Positions 1-8,824 of a DNA stretch of 64,000 bases are shown here, piece by piece. This stretch comes from Halorussus aquaticus. GTDB lineage: Archaea; Halobacteriota; Halobacteria; Halobacteriales; Haladaptataceae. Location of the stretch: assembly GCF_024218795.1 (NCBI RefSeq), contig NZ_CP100400.1, positions 124,001-188,000 on the forward strand, read 5' to 3'. A model generated the notes under the pieces. It was given only the letters and a program-made list of their open reading frames with translations, searched no databases and was not told the origin of the DNA. Positions within the stretch are counted from its first letter, which is position 1. Every line of letters starts with the position of its first letter. The position numbers and the translations under genes were made by a program.

Positions 1-607
1 CGTAGTACAGCAGTCCGAGCGTCGTCCGGCCGTCTCGAATCTCGCGCTCGGCGACGTGTTCGCGCAACTCGTCCAGCGTCGTCGTCTCGACGCGAATCGA
101 CTCGTTGTGGTCCAGTTCCTGCTCGGCGGTCGGCGTACACCCGCGGGCGACGAAGAAGTGCAGGACCGAGTTGGCGATGCCGTTCGCGGGTTCGACGCTG
201 GTCAGGAACTCGACGCCGTCGGCCTCGTGGCCGGTCTCCTCCCGGAGTTCGCGGCGGGCCGCCGCGTCGCGGTTCTCGTCCTCGGGTTCCATCCCGCCGA
301 CCGGGAGACTCCGATTCACTCGCCGCACGGCCTGCCGCCACTCCTCGATGACGACCACGTCGCCCTCGGGTGTGAACGGGAGGACCACGACGCTCTCGGA
401 TTCCGCGACGTAGTCGAAGTCGGTCTCGGTGCCGTCGGGCAGTCTCACGTCCTCGTGTCGCACGTCGAATCCCGGACAGGAGTACGCGACCGCCGAGTCG
501 AGCGTCGCCCACGCGAGGGGGTCGTCTGTCGGGACGTCCTCGGTCGGAACGTTCCGGGAAGCGGGGTCGTCGGACGGAGCATCGCCGGTGGCGGGGTCGT
601 CAGACAT
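1..607 (-). CDS. NUDIX hydrolase (ADP-ribose pyrophosphatase-like), partial
   Basis: The reverse strand reads MSDDPATGDAPSDD from an ATG at 607 and is still open at the window edge, so the C-terminus is missing. A Nudix box is visible as GGMEPEDE followed by RELREETGH, matching GX5EX7REUXEEXGU except that His replaces the last hydrophobic residue. Upstream of the box, VVVIEEWRQAVRR resembles ADP-ribose and nucleoside-diphosphate-sugar pyrophosphatases. The first 30 residues are a Pro/Asp-rich, low-complexity extension. The gene is divergent from the ABC transporter operon. Substrate cannot be read from the sequence. Confidence 0.85.
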   Translation of the reverse strand, partial: MSDDPATGDAPSDDPASRNVPTEDVPTDDPLAWATLDSAVAYSCPGFDVRHEDVRLPDGTETDFDYVAESESVVVLPFTPEGDVVVIEEWRQAVRRVNRSLPVGGMEPEDENRDAAARRELREETGHEADGVEFLTSVEPANGIANSVLHFFVARGCTPTAEQELDHNESIRVETTTLDELREHVAEREIRDGRTTLGLLYY

Positions 608-906
608 GCGTGGGTGTTCGCTGGCGAGCGACCAAAAACCCGACCGATCGGGCGCGGCCCTCCGCGGTCAGTTCCGACGTGGTTCGGGGCGACCAGTCGG
701 TCCCACGTCCGGGCGGAGGCCGTACACTCCCCCTCACGCCCGATGTTCGTTTCTGAACGAAACTCTCACATGCCGCGTGAAAACGAGAGACTGCAAAATA
801 GCAGGCATATCCAGTCGGATTCGACTGTATATCTGATTGAAACTGATTGGAAGTGCTTGGTTTTGCCCAACCTTTAAGTCCCACCTTCGTAATGTATCGA
901 ACGTCC
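608..906. promoter_or_regulatory. Divergent intergenic region with ABC-operon promoter and palindromes
   Basis: A TATA-like CTTTAA at 872-877 lies about 30 nt upstream of the ABC binding-protein start, as expected for a leaderless haloarchaeal transcript. Two inverted repeats lie further upstream. TTCGTT-TCTG-AACGAA spans 746-761, and CAGTCG-GATT-CGACTG spans 812-827. Both could be operators. The first contains, on the minus strand, the 11-mer CAGAAACGAAC that recurs in the PTS promoter at 7204-7214. Confidence 0.5.
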
Positions 907-2238
907 ATGGCTGACAACCCTTCACGGACGAGGCGACGATTCATCGCAGGTGCCGGTGCGACCGGCGTCGCCGCGCTCGCAGGCTGTAGCGGCAACGATA
1001 GTTCGAACGGCACGACGACCGACAGTTCCGGCGGTACGACCGTCGGGACGACGATGTCGGGCGGCGAGATGGCCGACAAAATCGTGTTCTACAACTCCGG
1101 CGGACTCGGTTCCGACCCCGGAACGGAGAAGAACATCCAGCGGTTCCAGGACGAGACCGGCATTCAGGTCGAGGTCAACGAGGTCCCGTGGAGCAACCTC
1201 AAGACCAGCCTCACGACGAACTGGCGCAACCAGAGCAGCGAGATAGACGCGTTCAACGGGCCGACGTGGTGGCTCGCCGACTTCGTGAACGCGGGCTGGC
1301 TCGAACCGCTCGGTCTCGGTGACGGCCACATGGGGAAGTTCCCCGACAGCCTCCGCAGTCTCGTCACCTTCGACGGGAAGACGTACATGGCTCCCCAACT
1401 CGGCAAGTGGGGTTCCTACCTCTACGACAAGAAGGTGCTGTCGGAGGCGGGCTACGACGCGCCGCCGGACACGTGGGACGACGTCCTGAACATGGGTTCG
1501 GACCTCGGCTCGGGCAATCGCTCGGCGTTCGGCTTCACGTGGGCGAACAAGGATGTGTTCATGTTCAAGCAGTTCCTCTATCAGGCGGGGAGCGAACTGT
1601 TCGACGACAGTAACAACCCGTCGTTCGTCGAGACCGGGACGAAGGTGTTCAACGACTTCCTGATTCCGCTCCGAGAGCAGGGTCTCATCCCCGACGGCAC
1701 TTCCAGTATGGGCGAGGGCGGCATCGGCGACACCTTCATCGCCGGGAACCTCGCTACGGTCGAATCGTGGACGCCGCTCGGGTCCCGCGTCCTCGGCTCC
1801 GAGGGCTGGGACGAGAGCCGCCTCGGCAGCGCCAAACCGCCGAAGGGACCGTCCTCGCGCGCCACGTTCCAAGACGCCAACGGCGTCGCGGTCTCGGCCT
1901 TCTCCAAGCGCAAGAAGGCCGCCAAGAAGTTCGCCCGGTTCATGTCCACGACCGAGTCGTCCAAGACGGACATGCTCGTCGAGGGCAACCCGTCGGTGGT
2001 TCCCGAGGTGTACGAGTCCTCCGAAGTGAAGGAGAAGTACCCCGCCGACCTCGTCGAGGACATGAAGTTCAACCTCGAAAACGCGAAGAGCGAGACGTAT
2101 CTCGCTCAGCCGCAGGTGGACAACTTCCTCTCGAACCAGATCACGCCCGCCCTGCTCGGCGACAAGGAGCCGCAGGCGGCGCTCAAGACGGCACGCGACA
2201 ACATCGTCGGACTCTACAAGGACATCGGCGTCCTGTGA
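907..2238 (+). CDS. Sugar ABC transporter substrate-binding lipoprotein
   Basis: A 443-residue extracytoplasmic binding protein of the family-1 (UgpB/MalE-like) carbohydrate type. The N-terminus has a twin-arginine signal (RRRF at residues 9-12) followed by a lipobox LAGC at about 24-27, so it is probably Tat-exported, lipid-anchored and cell-surface exposed. A Ser/Thr/Gly linker to about residue 55 precedes the mature domain. ATG 907 was chosen over an in-frame upstream GTG/ATG because it starts just before the Tat motif and fits the TATA box at 872. Two permeases and an ATPase follow. The context of GlpR, PfkB and a fructose PTS suggests a sugar or polyol ligand, but the substrate is not determinable here. 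Confidence 0.93.
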   Translation: MADNPSRTRRRFIAGAGATGVAALAGCSGNDSSNGTTTDSSGGTTVGTTMSGGEMADKIVFYNSGGLGSDPGTEKNIQRFQDETGIQVEVNEVPWSNLKTSLTTNWRNQSSEIDAFNGPTWWLADFVNAGWLEPLGLGDGHMGKFPDSLRSLVTFDGKTYMAPQLGKWGSYLYDKKVLSEAGYDAPPDTWDDVLNMGSDLGSGNRSAFGFTWANKDVFMFKQFLYQAGSELFDDSNNPSFVETGTKVFNDFLIPLREQGLIPDGTSSMGEGGIGDTFIAGNLATVESWTPLGSRVLGSEGWDESRLGSAKPPKGPSSRATFQDANGVAVSAFSKRKKAAKKFARFMSTTESSKTDMLVEGNPSVVPEVYESSEVKEKYPADLVEDMKFNLENAKSETYLAQPQVDNFLSNQITPALLGDKEPQAALKTARDNIVGLYKDIGVL

Positions 2239-2268
2239 CCGCGTCCCCCCGTTTGCTCATACGACACG

Positions 2269-3192
2269 ATGACTGAATCACGACACTCCCTACGACGACG
2301 GCTAGACAAGCTGTTCGTCCCGCTCACCGTCGGGCCGACGCTGCTCTGGATAGCCGGTATCATCATCTATCCGACGGCGAAGCTCCTGTGGTCGAGTCTG
2401 TTCTTCACGAACCCCATCACGGGACAGAAAGAGTTCGTCGGCCTCCGGAATTTCCAACGACTCCTGCTGGGCGACGGCGGGGCGCTGCTGAACCCGAACT
2501 TCGTTTCGTTCACGAAGAACACCCTCGTGTACGTCGGGTTCAGCGTCTCCATCTCGTTCCTGTTGGGACTCGGTATCGCCATCCTGTTGAACAAAGACCT
2601 GAAGGGTCGCGGCTGGCTGCGCACGGCGGTCATCGTGCCGTGGATTCTCCCGTACGTGATGAGCGGGCTGATGTGGCGCTGGATGTTTCAGACCCAGTAC
2701 GGCGCTATCAACGGCGTCCTCGTCCAGTCCGGACTGATCCCGAACAAGATAGCGTTCCTGTCGGACGGGACGTTGGCGATGATGGCGCTGATAATCGCGG
2801 ACGTGTGGGTGTTCACGCCGTTCATCATCATCATCCTGCTCGCGGGCCTCCAGAACGTCCCGGAGCAGTTGTACGACGCCGCGGAAGTGGACGGCGCGAG
2901 TCGCTGGTCGCGCTTCTGGAACGTCACCTACCCGTTCCTCAAGCCCTCGATTCTGGTCGCGCTCACCATCCGCATCATCTTCGACATCCGCGCGCTCGAC
3001 CTCGTCTGGGTCATGACGCAGGGCGGACCGGGCACGGAGACCGAGGTCTGGGCCTCGTGGCTCTACCGCACGGCACAGGTGTTCAACAAGCCCGGTGAAG
3101 GCGCGGCGCTCGGCGTCGTGATGCTCGCGGTCACGTTCGCCATCGTGGCCGTGCTCTACAAGATATTCGGCGAAACCCCCTACGAATCATGA
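2269..3192 (+). CDS. Sugar ABC transporter permease, MalF/UgpA type
   Basis: A 307-residue inner-membrane permease with about six transmembrane helices. The cytoplasmic EAA loop that contacts the ATPase is visible as YDAAEVDGASRWSRF followed by VTYPFLKPSI. It starts 30 nt after the binding-protein stop, and its own stop overlaps the next permease start by 4 nt (ATGA at 3189-3192), so all are probably co-translated. Family knowledge: it forms a heterodimeric channel with the next gene product. Confidence 0.93.
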   Translation: MTESRHSLRRRLDKLFVPLTVGPTLLWIAGIIIYPTAKLLWSSLFFTNPITGQKEFVGLRNFQRLLLGDGGALLNPNFVSFTKNTLVYVGFSVSISFLLGLGIAILLNKDLKGRGWLRTAVIVPWILPYVMSGLMWRWMFQTQYGAINGVLVQSGLIPNKIAFLSDGTLAMMALIIADVWVFTPFIIIILLAGLQNVPEQLYDAAEVDGASRWSRFWNVTYPFLKPSILVALTIRIIFDIRALDLVWVMTQGGPGTETEVWASWLYRTAQVFNKPGEGAALGVVMLAVTFAIVAVLYKIFGETPYES

Positions 3193-4109
3193 GTACCGAA
3201 ACGTCACGACTCGCCCGACTGACGGAGAGTCTGGGTCTGGACGCGGACAACGAGTGGCCGAGCGTGGTGCGCGAGCGACTGATATCGTACGGCCTGCTCG
3301 GGGTGTACGTGTTCGTGGTGTGGTTCCCCATCTACTACATCCTCATCACGAGCTTCAAACCCACCTCGGACGTGCTCTCGCTCCCGATAACGTTCTTCCC
3401 GCACGACGCGACGATTCAGAACTACGTGGACATCTTCAACAACCGACCGTTCGAACTGTACACGTTCAACAGTCTGGTCGTCGCCAGCACCACCACGGTC
3501 ATCGTGGTGACGCTGGGAACGCTGTCGGGCTACACGTTCTCGCGCTACGACTTCCTGGGTAACAAGGCGCTGTTGCTCAGCATCATCGCGGCGCGGATGA
3601 TTCCGCCCATCGCGCTCATCGTCCCGTTCTTCCAGATAATGTCTCAGCCGCCGCTCATCGGCGGTCTCACGGGCAGTCTCTACGACACGAGAATCGCACT
3701 CATCCTGACGTACACGTTCTTCAACCTCCCGTTCGCGGTGTGGATAATGAAGAACTACTTCGACGGCGTGCCCGAGAGCTTAGACGAGCAGGCCAAGGTG
3801 GACGGCTGTTCGACGTGGGAGGGGTTCGTGAAGATCATCCTCCCGGTCGCCAAGCCCGGCATCGCGGCGACCGCGATTCTGGCGTTCATCTTCTCGTGGA
3901 ACGAGTTCGTCTTCGCGCTCGTCCTCACCTCGTCCGAGCAGGCCCAGACGCTCCCAATCGCGGTCAGCCTGTTCGTCGCCGACGACTTCGTCGATTGGGC
4001 ACACCTCGCGGCTGGCGGGATGATCGCCGCGCTCCCCGGCATCCTGTTCGGCCTCTTCTTCCAGCGGTACATCGTCAGCGGACTCACGCAGGGAGCGGTC
4101 AAAGAATGA
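3189..4109 (+). CDS. Sugar ABC transporter permease, MalG/UgpE type
   Basis: A 306-residue permease and partner of the preceding MalF-like subunit. About six transmembrane segments are visible, with an EAA loop LDEQAKVDGCSTWEGF then ILPVAKPGI. The N-terminal 35 residues are hydrophilic and cytoplasmic. The start overlaps the upstream stop by 4 nt. The ATPase gene follows after a 33-nt gap. Confidence 0.93.
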   Translation: MSTETSRLARLTESLGLDADNEWPSVVRERLISYGLLGVYVFVVWFPIYYILITSFKPTSDVLSLPITFFPHDATIQNYVDIFNNRPFELYTFNSLVVASTTTVIVVTLGTLSGYTFSRYDFLGNKALLLSIIAARMIPPIALIVPFFQIMSQPPLIGGLTGSLYDTRIALILTYTFFNLPFAVWIMKNYFDGVPESLDEQAKVDGCSTWEGFVKIILPVAKPGIAATAILAFIFSWNEFVFALVLTSSEQAQTLPIAVSLFVADDFVDWAHLAAGGMIAALPGILFGLFFQRYIVSGLTQGAVKE

Positions 4110-4142
4110 TTTCGGAACACGCTGCAGACGGCGGTGGTATCG

Positions 4143-5285
4143 ATGGCTGAAGTAACCCTCACCGACCTCGTCAAGCGCTTCGGCGACGTGGTCGCCGTGG
4201 ACGGGGTCTCCCTCGACGTGCCGGACGAGAGCTTCACGGTCCTCGTCGGCCCGTCGGGGTGCGGCAAGACGACGACGCTGCGTCTCGTCGCCGGTCTCGA
4301 ACGCGCCACCGACGGCACCATCGAAATCGGCGACGACGTGGTCAACGACAAGCGCGCCTACGAGCGGGACATCGCGATGGTGTTCCAGAACTACGCGCTC
4401 TACCCCCACAAGTCGGTCGAGGAGAACATGCGCTTCGGTCTCGAACAGCACGGTGTCGAGGAGGACATCATCGAGGAGCGCGTGGCCGAGGCGGCCGAAC
4501 TCCTCCAGATAGGGGAACTGCTCGACCGCAGGCCCTCGGAACTGTCGGGCGGCCAGCAACAGCGCGTGGCCCTCGGCCGCGCCATCGTCCGGGAACCCGA
4601 CGTGTTCCTGATGGACGAACCCCTCTCGAATCTGGACGCCAAACTCCGGGTCCAGATGCGCGCCGAACTCAACAAACTCCACGACAAGCTCTCGACCACG
4701 ACGGTGTACGTCACCCACGACCAGGTCGAGGCGATGACGCTCGGCGACCAGATAGCGGTGATGGACGCCGGAGAGATTCAGCAGGTCGGACCGCCGACGT
4801 TCGTCTACGAGAACCCCCGGAACCGATTCGTCGCGGACTTCCTCGGGAGTCCCTCGATGAACTTCCTCGAAGGCGACCTCGAACGCCGCGACGGCCGGTT
4901 CTACCTCGACGTCGGTTCCATCGAACACGAGGTGCCCGCCGCGTACGACGACGCGCTCGCGGGCTACGACGGCGAACGCGTCGTGCTGGGCGTCCGACCC
5001 GAGGACGTGACGCTCCGACCGGACGGCATCCCGGTGACCGTGAACGTCGTCGAACCGCAGGGCGAGAAGACCGTCCTCGAACTCGACCTCGGCGACCAAC
5101 CCATCAAGGCCTCGGTGGACCCCGGTGTCCCCGTCTCCTCGGACGACCGCGTGAGCGTCGAGTTCGACCGCGAGTCGGTCCACTACTTCGACGCGGCGAC
5201 CGGCGAGTGCCTGACCTTCGACCCCGAGGACGAACCGTCGGTGGACACCGACTCGGCGGCCATCGCGAGTGGCGGCGAAACGTGA
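4143..5285 (+). CDS. ABC transporter ATP-binding protein, MalK/UgpC type
   Basis: A 380-residue ATPase that energises the transporter. It has Walker A GPSGCGKTT (about residues 37-45), Q-loop MVFQNYALYPH, signature LSGGQQQR, Walker B VFLMDEPLSNLD and an H-loop THDQ. A C-terminal TOBE/OB region (about 240-350) is typical of carbohydrate importers. The Asp/Glu-rich tail fits a halophile. ATG 4143 (MAEVTL) is preferred to a GTG three codons upstream. The stop overlaps the start of the next small gene. Confidence 0.93.
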   Translation: MAEVTLTDLVKRFGDVVAVDGVSLDVPDESFTVLVGPSGCGKTTTLRLVAGLERATDGTIEIGDDVVNDKRAYERDIAMVFQNYALYPHKSVEENMRFGLEQHGVEEDIIEERVAEAAELLQIGELLDRRPSELSGGQQQRVALGRAIVREPDVFLMDEPLSNLDAKLRVQMRAELNKLHDKLSTTTVYVTHDQVEAMTLGDQIAVMDAGEIQQVGPPTFVYENPRNRFVADFLGSPSMNFLEGDLERRDGRFYLDVGSIEHEVPAAYDDALAGYDGERVVLGVRPEDVTLRPDGIPVTVNVVEPQGEKTVLELDLGDQPIKASVDPGVPVSSDDRVSVEFDRESVHYFDAATGECLTFDPEDEPSVDTDSAAIASGGET

Positions 5286-5446
5286 ACGTCGAGCGCGTGA
5301 GCACGTCATCGGCGGTCCTGTTGGCCCTCGGCGGCGGTCTCACCGCGCTCGCCGCCGTGAACTACGCGGACGGCGTCTACGGCGGCGCGACGGTCGCCGG
5401 AATCGGCGGCGTCGTCGCGTTCGTCTTCGTCCTGCTGTTGGACTGA
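5282..5446 (+). CDS. Small two-helix membrane protein in the ABC operon
   Basis: A 54-residue protein starting at GTG 5282, which overlaps the ATPase stop (GTGA). It reads MNVERVSTSSAVLLALGGG and has two hydrophobic stretches (about 9-26 and 34-53) separated by NYADGVYGG. I do not recognise the family. Its tight coupling to the ATPase gene suggests it belongs to the operon. Such microproteins are easily skipped by gene callers. Confidence 0.6.
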   Translation: MNVERVSTSSAVLLALGGGLTALAAVNYADGVYGGATVAGIGGVVAFVFVLLLD

Positions 5447-5515
5447 CCGGACGCGCCCGAGCGAAAACAAAAAGGTTCCCGAACACTTCCACGCGGATAG
5501 CGAACAGGCCTACGC

Positions 5516-6283
5516 ATGCTCCCAGCCGAACGTAAACGAGAAATCCGCGAGACCGTGACCGAGCGGGACGGGTGTTCCGTCGCCGAACTCGCCGAGATGC
5601 TCGACGTCTCGAAGGCGACCATCCGGCGGGACCTCCGCGACCTCGAAGACGAGGGACTCGTCGAGCGGTCTCACGGCGGTGCTCTCCCGGTTCGGACCGT
5701 CGCCAGCGAGCAGTCGTACAGTCAGCGCGGCGTCCAGAATCTGGAGGCCAAGCGGGCCATCGCGGCGCGCGCGCGTCAGGAGTTTCAGGACGAGCAGGTG
5801 GTCTTCTTCGACTCCGGGACGACGACCATGGAGGTCGCGAAGCGAGCGCCCGGCGACGTGGAGTTCATCGCGGCGACCAACTCCCCCATGCTCGCCCTCG
5901 AATTCGCGGACAACGGCCGCGACGTGAAACTGACCGGCGGCACTCTCCGCCAGCAGACCCGGGCGCTCGTGGGACCGACCGGCGAGTCGTTCATGGAACG
6001 GACGAACTTCGACCAGGTGTTTCTGGGGACGAACGCGGTGGACCCCGCCGCGGGTCTCACCACGCCGAACGAGGCCGAGGCCCGGATGAAGCAGTTGATG
6101 TGCGAGAAGTCCCAGCGCGTCGTGCTGGTGGCCGACGCGACCAAGTTCGGTCGCAAGAGCTTCGTCCAGTTCGCCGACATCGAGACGGTGGACCTCGTCA
6201 TCACCGACGCGGAACTCGACGGCGAGATGCGCGAGGCGTTCGAGGCGGCGTCGGTCGACGTCGTCGACGGAGTCCGCGAATGA
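5516..6283 (+). CDS. glpR: DeoR/GlpR-family transcriptional repressor of sugar genes
   Basis: A 255-residue regulator. Residues 1-57 form a DeoR winged helix (MLPAERKREIRE, then VSKATIRRDLRDLE with HGGA after it). The rest is a DeoR sensor domain with FDSGTTTMEVAK, the phosphosugar-binding signature of the family. It overlaps pfkB by 4 nt (ATGA 6280-6283). In Haloferax the glpR-pfkB pair is co-transcribed, and GlpR represses fructose and glucose catabolic genes. The same role is inferred here, with a phosphorylated sugar as probable inducer. The 5' region has an A-rich stretch near 5461-5472. Confidence 0.9.
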   Translation: MLPAERKREIRETVTERDGCSVAELAEMLDVSKATIRRDLRDLEDEGLVERSHGGALPVRTVASEQSYSQRGVQNLEAKRAIAARARQEFQDEQVVFFDSGTTTMEVAKRAPGDVEFIAATNSPMLALEFADNGRDVKLTGGTLRQQTRALVGPTGESFMERTNFDQVFLGTNAVDPAAGLTTPNEAEARMKQLMCEKSQRVVLVADATKFGRKSFVQFADIETVDLVITDAELDGEMREAFEAASVDVVDGVRE

Positions 6284-7188
6284 TTCTGACGGTCACGCTG
6301 AACCCCGCGGTAGACCACACCATCAAACTCGACGGGTCGCTCGAAACCGGCGCGGTCAACCGGACGACGCTCGACCAGTACGACGCGGGCGGCAAGGGCA
6401 TCAACGTCTCGAAGTACCTCGACGCCCTCGGCGTCGATACCGTCTCCAGCGGACTGGTCGGCGGACTGTTCGGCGACTTCGTGGAGCAGCAACTCTCGCG
6501 GACCAAGGTCCCCCACGACTTCGTAGAGATGTCGGGGTGTACCCGTCTGAACACGACGATTCTCTCGGCGGACGGCGAGTACAAGATAAACCAGTCGGGC
6601 CACCCGGTGAAGCGACGGACCGTGCGGGCCATCCTCGAACGGATTCGGGAGTACGACCCCGACACGGTGGTCGTCGCCGGGAGTCTGCCGCCGGGACTCG
6701 GTGCACCGACCATCGACACGATAGCTGAGGCGGGCGACTGGGACACCGCGGTGGACGTCGAAGGCGGCCTTCTCGACCGTCTGGAGGTCGAGTACGCCTA
6801 CTGCAAACCCAACCGCGCGGAACTGGCGACCGCAACCGGGATGCCGACCGAGACGGTCGAGGAGTGCCGCGCGGCCGCTCGCGAACTCCAGTCAAAGGGG
6901 TTCCGCCGCGTGGTCGCGTCGCTCGATTCGGACGGGGCGATACTGGCCACCGAGGACGACGTGCTGTACGTCCCGGCACCGGAGGCCGACGTGGTGGACA
7001 CGGTCGGCGCTGGCGACGCGCTGCTGGCGGGCGTGCTGAAGGCCGCCGCGGACGAGCGGTCGCCCGAGTACACGCTCCGGTACGGGGTCGCGGTGGCCGC
7101 GCGCGTGGTGGAGACGCCGGGGACCACGGTCCCGTCGCTGTCGAGCGTCTCCGAGGACGCCCGCTCGAACACGATGCGGTCGCTCTGA
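6280..7188 (+). CDS. pfkB: 1-phosphofructokinase (PfkB family)
   Basis: A 302-residue ribokinase-fold kinase that phosphorylates fructose 1-phosphate to fructose 1,6-bisphosphate. The N-terminal MILTVTLNPAVDHT and GGKGINVSKYL are typical of 1-phosphofructokinase and tagatose-6-phosphate kinase. The C-terminal VDTVGAGDALLAG is the ATP/anion-hole motif with the catalytic Asp. It lies between glpR and a fructose PTS, exactly the job expected for a PTS that delivers fructose 1-phosphate. No aldolase gene is in this window. Confidence 0.92.
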   Translation: MILTVTLNPAVDHTIKLDGSLETGAVNRTTLDQYDAGGKGINVSKYLDALGVDTVSSGLVGGLFGDFVEQQLSRTKVPHDFVEMSGCTRLNTTILSADGEYKINQSGHPVKRRTVRAILERIREYDPDTVVVAGSLPPGLGAPTIDTIAEAGDWDTAVDVEGGLLDRLEVEYAYCKPNRAELATATGMPTETVEECRAAARELQSKGFRRVVASLDSDGAILATEDDVLYVPAPEADVVDTVGAGDALLAGVLKAAADERSPEYTLRYGVAVAARVVETPGTTVPSLSSVSEDARSNTMRSL

Positions 7189-7262
7189 GCGAGTACGCTC
7201 GAACAGAAACGAACGAATTCAAAAACACTTTGCCCGTCCGCTCACACTTGACATCAAATACC
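7189..7262 (+). promoter_or_regulatory. Promoter region of the fructose PTS operon
   Basis: This 74-nt gap separates pfkB from the PTS genes. It contains CAGAAACGAAC at 7204-7214, identical to an 11-mer on the opposite strand of the ABC promoter (745-755), followed by the A-rich TTCAAAAACA. The latter may act as TATA element about 40 nt before the EIIC ATG. I infer a shared regulator, most simply GlpR. Confidence 0.45.
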
Positions 7263-8363
7263 ATGGAAGACGCGTCTGTCGGGGGTCGCGCGACGCCTCG
7301 GTACGTCAGGGCCAACCTGATGACGGGCGTCACGTACATGATTCCGTTCGTCACCATCGCCGGGGTGTTTCAGGCAGTCGGCTACACCCTCGGGAACTCG
7401 ACGACCATCGGCGGTGACATCGGCACGCTCTCGTGGTATCTGGTGACCGTCGGATCCATCGCGCTCAACGCCATGGTCCCCGTCCTCGGCGGGTTCGTCG
7501 CGTACGCGGTCGCCGACCGGCCGGGGTTCGCGCCGGGGTTCGTCCTCGCGGCGCTGGTCCACGACCCGCGCCTCGTTCAGGCCACCGCGACGCTGCTCGG
7601 CGTGGACACCGGCGACGCGCAGGCGGGGTACCTCGGCGCGCTCATTGTCGGCCTGCTCGCCGGGGTGACGACGGAGTGGGCGAAAGACCGCAACGCGCCG
7701 TCTGTCCTCCGTCCGATGCTCCCGGTCCTCGCCATCCCGGTCGGCGTCACCGCCGTCCTCGGTCCGGTCGCCCTGATTCTCGGCGTTCCGCTCGCGCTGA
7801 CGATGAACTCCGTCGAGGCGCTGCTGCGCGGCGCGTCGCTCCCCGTCCTCGTCGCGGTGGGCGCGACCCTCGGCGCGATGATGGCACTGGACCTCGGCGG
7901 TCCCGTCAACAAGGTCGCGTACGTCTTCGCGGTCGGTCTCCTCCCCGAACTCATGTTCCGGCCGATGGCCGCGGTGATGGTCGCCGGGATGGTCCCGCCG
8001 CTGGGTCTGGCCGCCTCCCACCTGCTCGTCCCGAGTCGCTACCCGGACGTGGACCCGACTCAACCGAAGGCCGCGATAGTCGCCGGACTCTCGTTCGTCA
8101 CCGAGGGAGCGCTGGCTTACACCACGCAGGACGCGGGCCGGTCCTCGCTCTCGTGCGTCGCGGGCGGTGCGGTCGGCGGTGCCGCGTCGATGGCCCTCGG
8201 CGTCACCATGCCCGCACCGCACGGCGGTCTCCTCGTCGTCCCGCTGGCGAACCGACCGATGGCGTTCCTCGGGTGCATCGCCCTCGGCGCGGCGACCACC
8301 GCCGTCGTCGCCACGGTCAGACGACCCAAGATTGATACACCGCGAACTCCGCAGGGGGAGTAA
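7263..8363 (+). CDS. ptfC: Fructose PTS membrane component EIIC
   Basis: A 366-residue polytopic membrane protein, the sugar translocation subunit of a fructose-type phosphotransferase system. It carries the family TEGA element in SFVTEGALAYTTQDAG and about eight to ten hydrophobic helices. EIIA, HPr, EI and EIIB follow in the same orientation, so all soluble phosphocarriers are supplied by the same operon. Haloferax has an orthologous arrangement shown to take up fructose. The domain is free-standing, not fused to EIIA or EIIB as in many bacteria. Confidence 0.9.
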   Translation: MEDASVGGRATPRYVRANLMTGVTYMIPFVTIAGVFQAVGYTLGNSTTIGGDIGTLSWYLVTVGSIALNAMVPVLGGFVAYAVADRPGFAPGFVLAALVHDPRLVQATATLLGVDTGDAQAGYLGALIVGLLAGVTTEWAKDRNAPSVLRPMLPVLAIPVGVTAVLGPVALILGVPLALTMNSVEALLRGASLPVLVAVGATLGAMMALDLGGPVNKVAYVFAVGLLPELMFRPMAAVMVAGMVPPLGLAASHLLVPSRYPDVDPTQPKAAIVAGLSFVTEGALAYTTQDAGRSSLSCVAGGAVGGAASMALGVTMPAPHGGLLVVPLANRPMAFLGCIALGAATTAVVATVRRPKIDTPRTPQGE

Positions 8364-8368
8364 CCGCC

Positions 8369-8824
8369 ATGGACGCCGAGGATTTCGTCGTTCCCGCGCT
8401 CGTCACGCTCGAGGACCCGCCCGCCGAGCGACGGGCGTGCATCGACTTCTTACTCGACCTCGCAGTGGACGCTGGCCGCGTGACCGACCGAGCGACGGCG
8501 CGAGACGCGCTACTGGAACGGGAGTCGGTCTCGCCGACGGGACTGGGTCACGGGGTCGCGCTCCCGCACGCGCGGACCGAAGCCGTCACCGCCCCGACCG
8601 TGGCGTTCGCCCGGTCTGACCGCGGCGTCGATTTCGACGCCCCCGACGGCGAACCCGCGACGCTGCTCGTCTGTCTGCTCGCCCCGGCGGACGCCGACGA
8701 GGACCACCTCGCGGTGCTGAGTCGCCTCTCGCGGTCGCTCGCCGATTCGGCGTTCCGGGCGCGACTCGCCGAGGCCTCCTCTGAGCGAGTCGTCGTGAAC
8801 GCGCTCCGGGAGGCGGTAGCGTGA
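8369..8824 (+). CDS. ptfA: Fructose PTS component EIIA
   Basis: A 151-residue cytoplasmic phosphocarrier of the EIIA-fructose/mannitol family. The motif GLGHGVALPHART contains the expected phosphorylated His (about residue 67) and the second active-site His (61). It accepts phosphate from HPr and passes it to EIIB. A purine-rich ribosome site GGGGGAG lies at 8354-8360, 8 nt before ATG. The stop overlaps the HPr start (GTGA at 8821-8824). Confidence 0.92.
   Translation: MDAEDFVVPALVTLEDPPAERRACIDFLLDLAVDAGRVTDRATARDALLERESVSPTGLGHGVALPHARTEAVTAPTVAFARSDRGVDFDAPDGEPATLLVCLLAPADADEDHLAVLSRLSRSLADSAFRARLAEASSERVVVNALREAVA

Noticed and set aside
3780..5309. Minus-strand 509-residue frame opposite the ABC ATPase
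   Set aside because: Antisense shadow. The plus-strand gene has all ABC ATPase motifs.
4259..5446. 395-residue plus-strand frame overlapping the ATPase
   Set aside because: Arg-rich out-of-frame translation. Only its last 54 codons, from GTG 5282, look like a real membrane microprotein.
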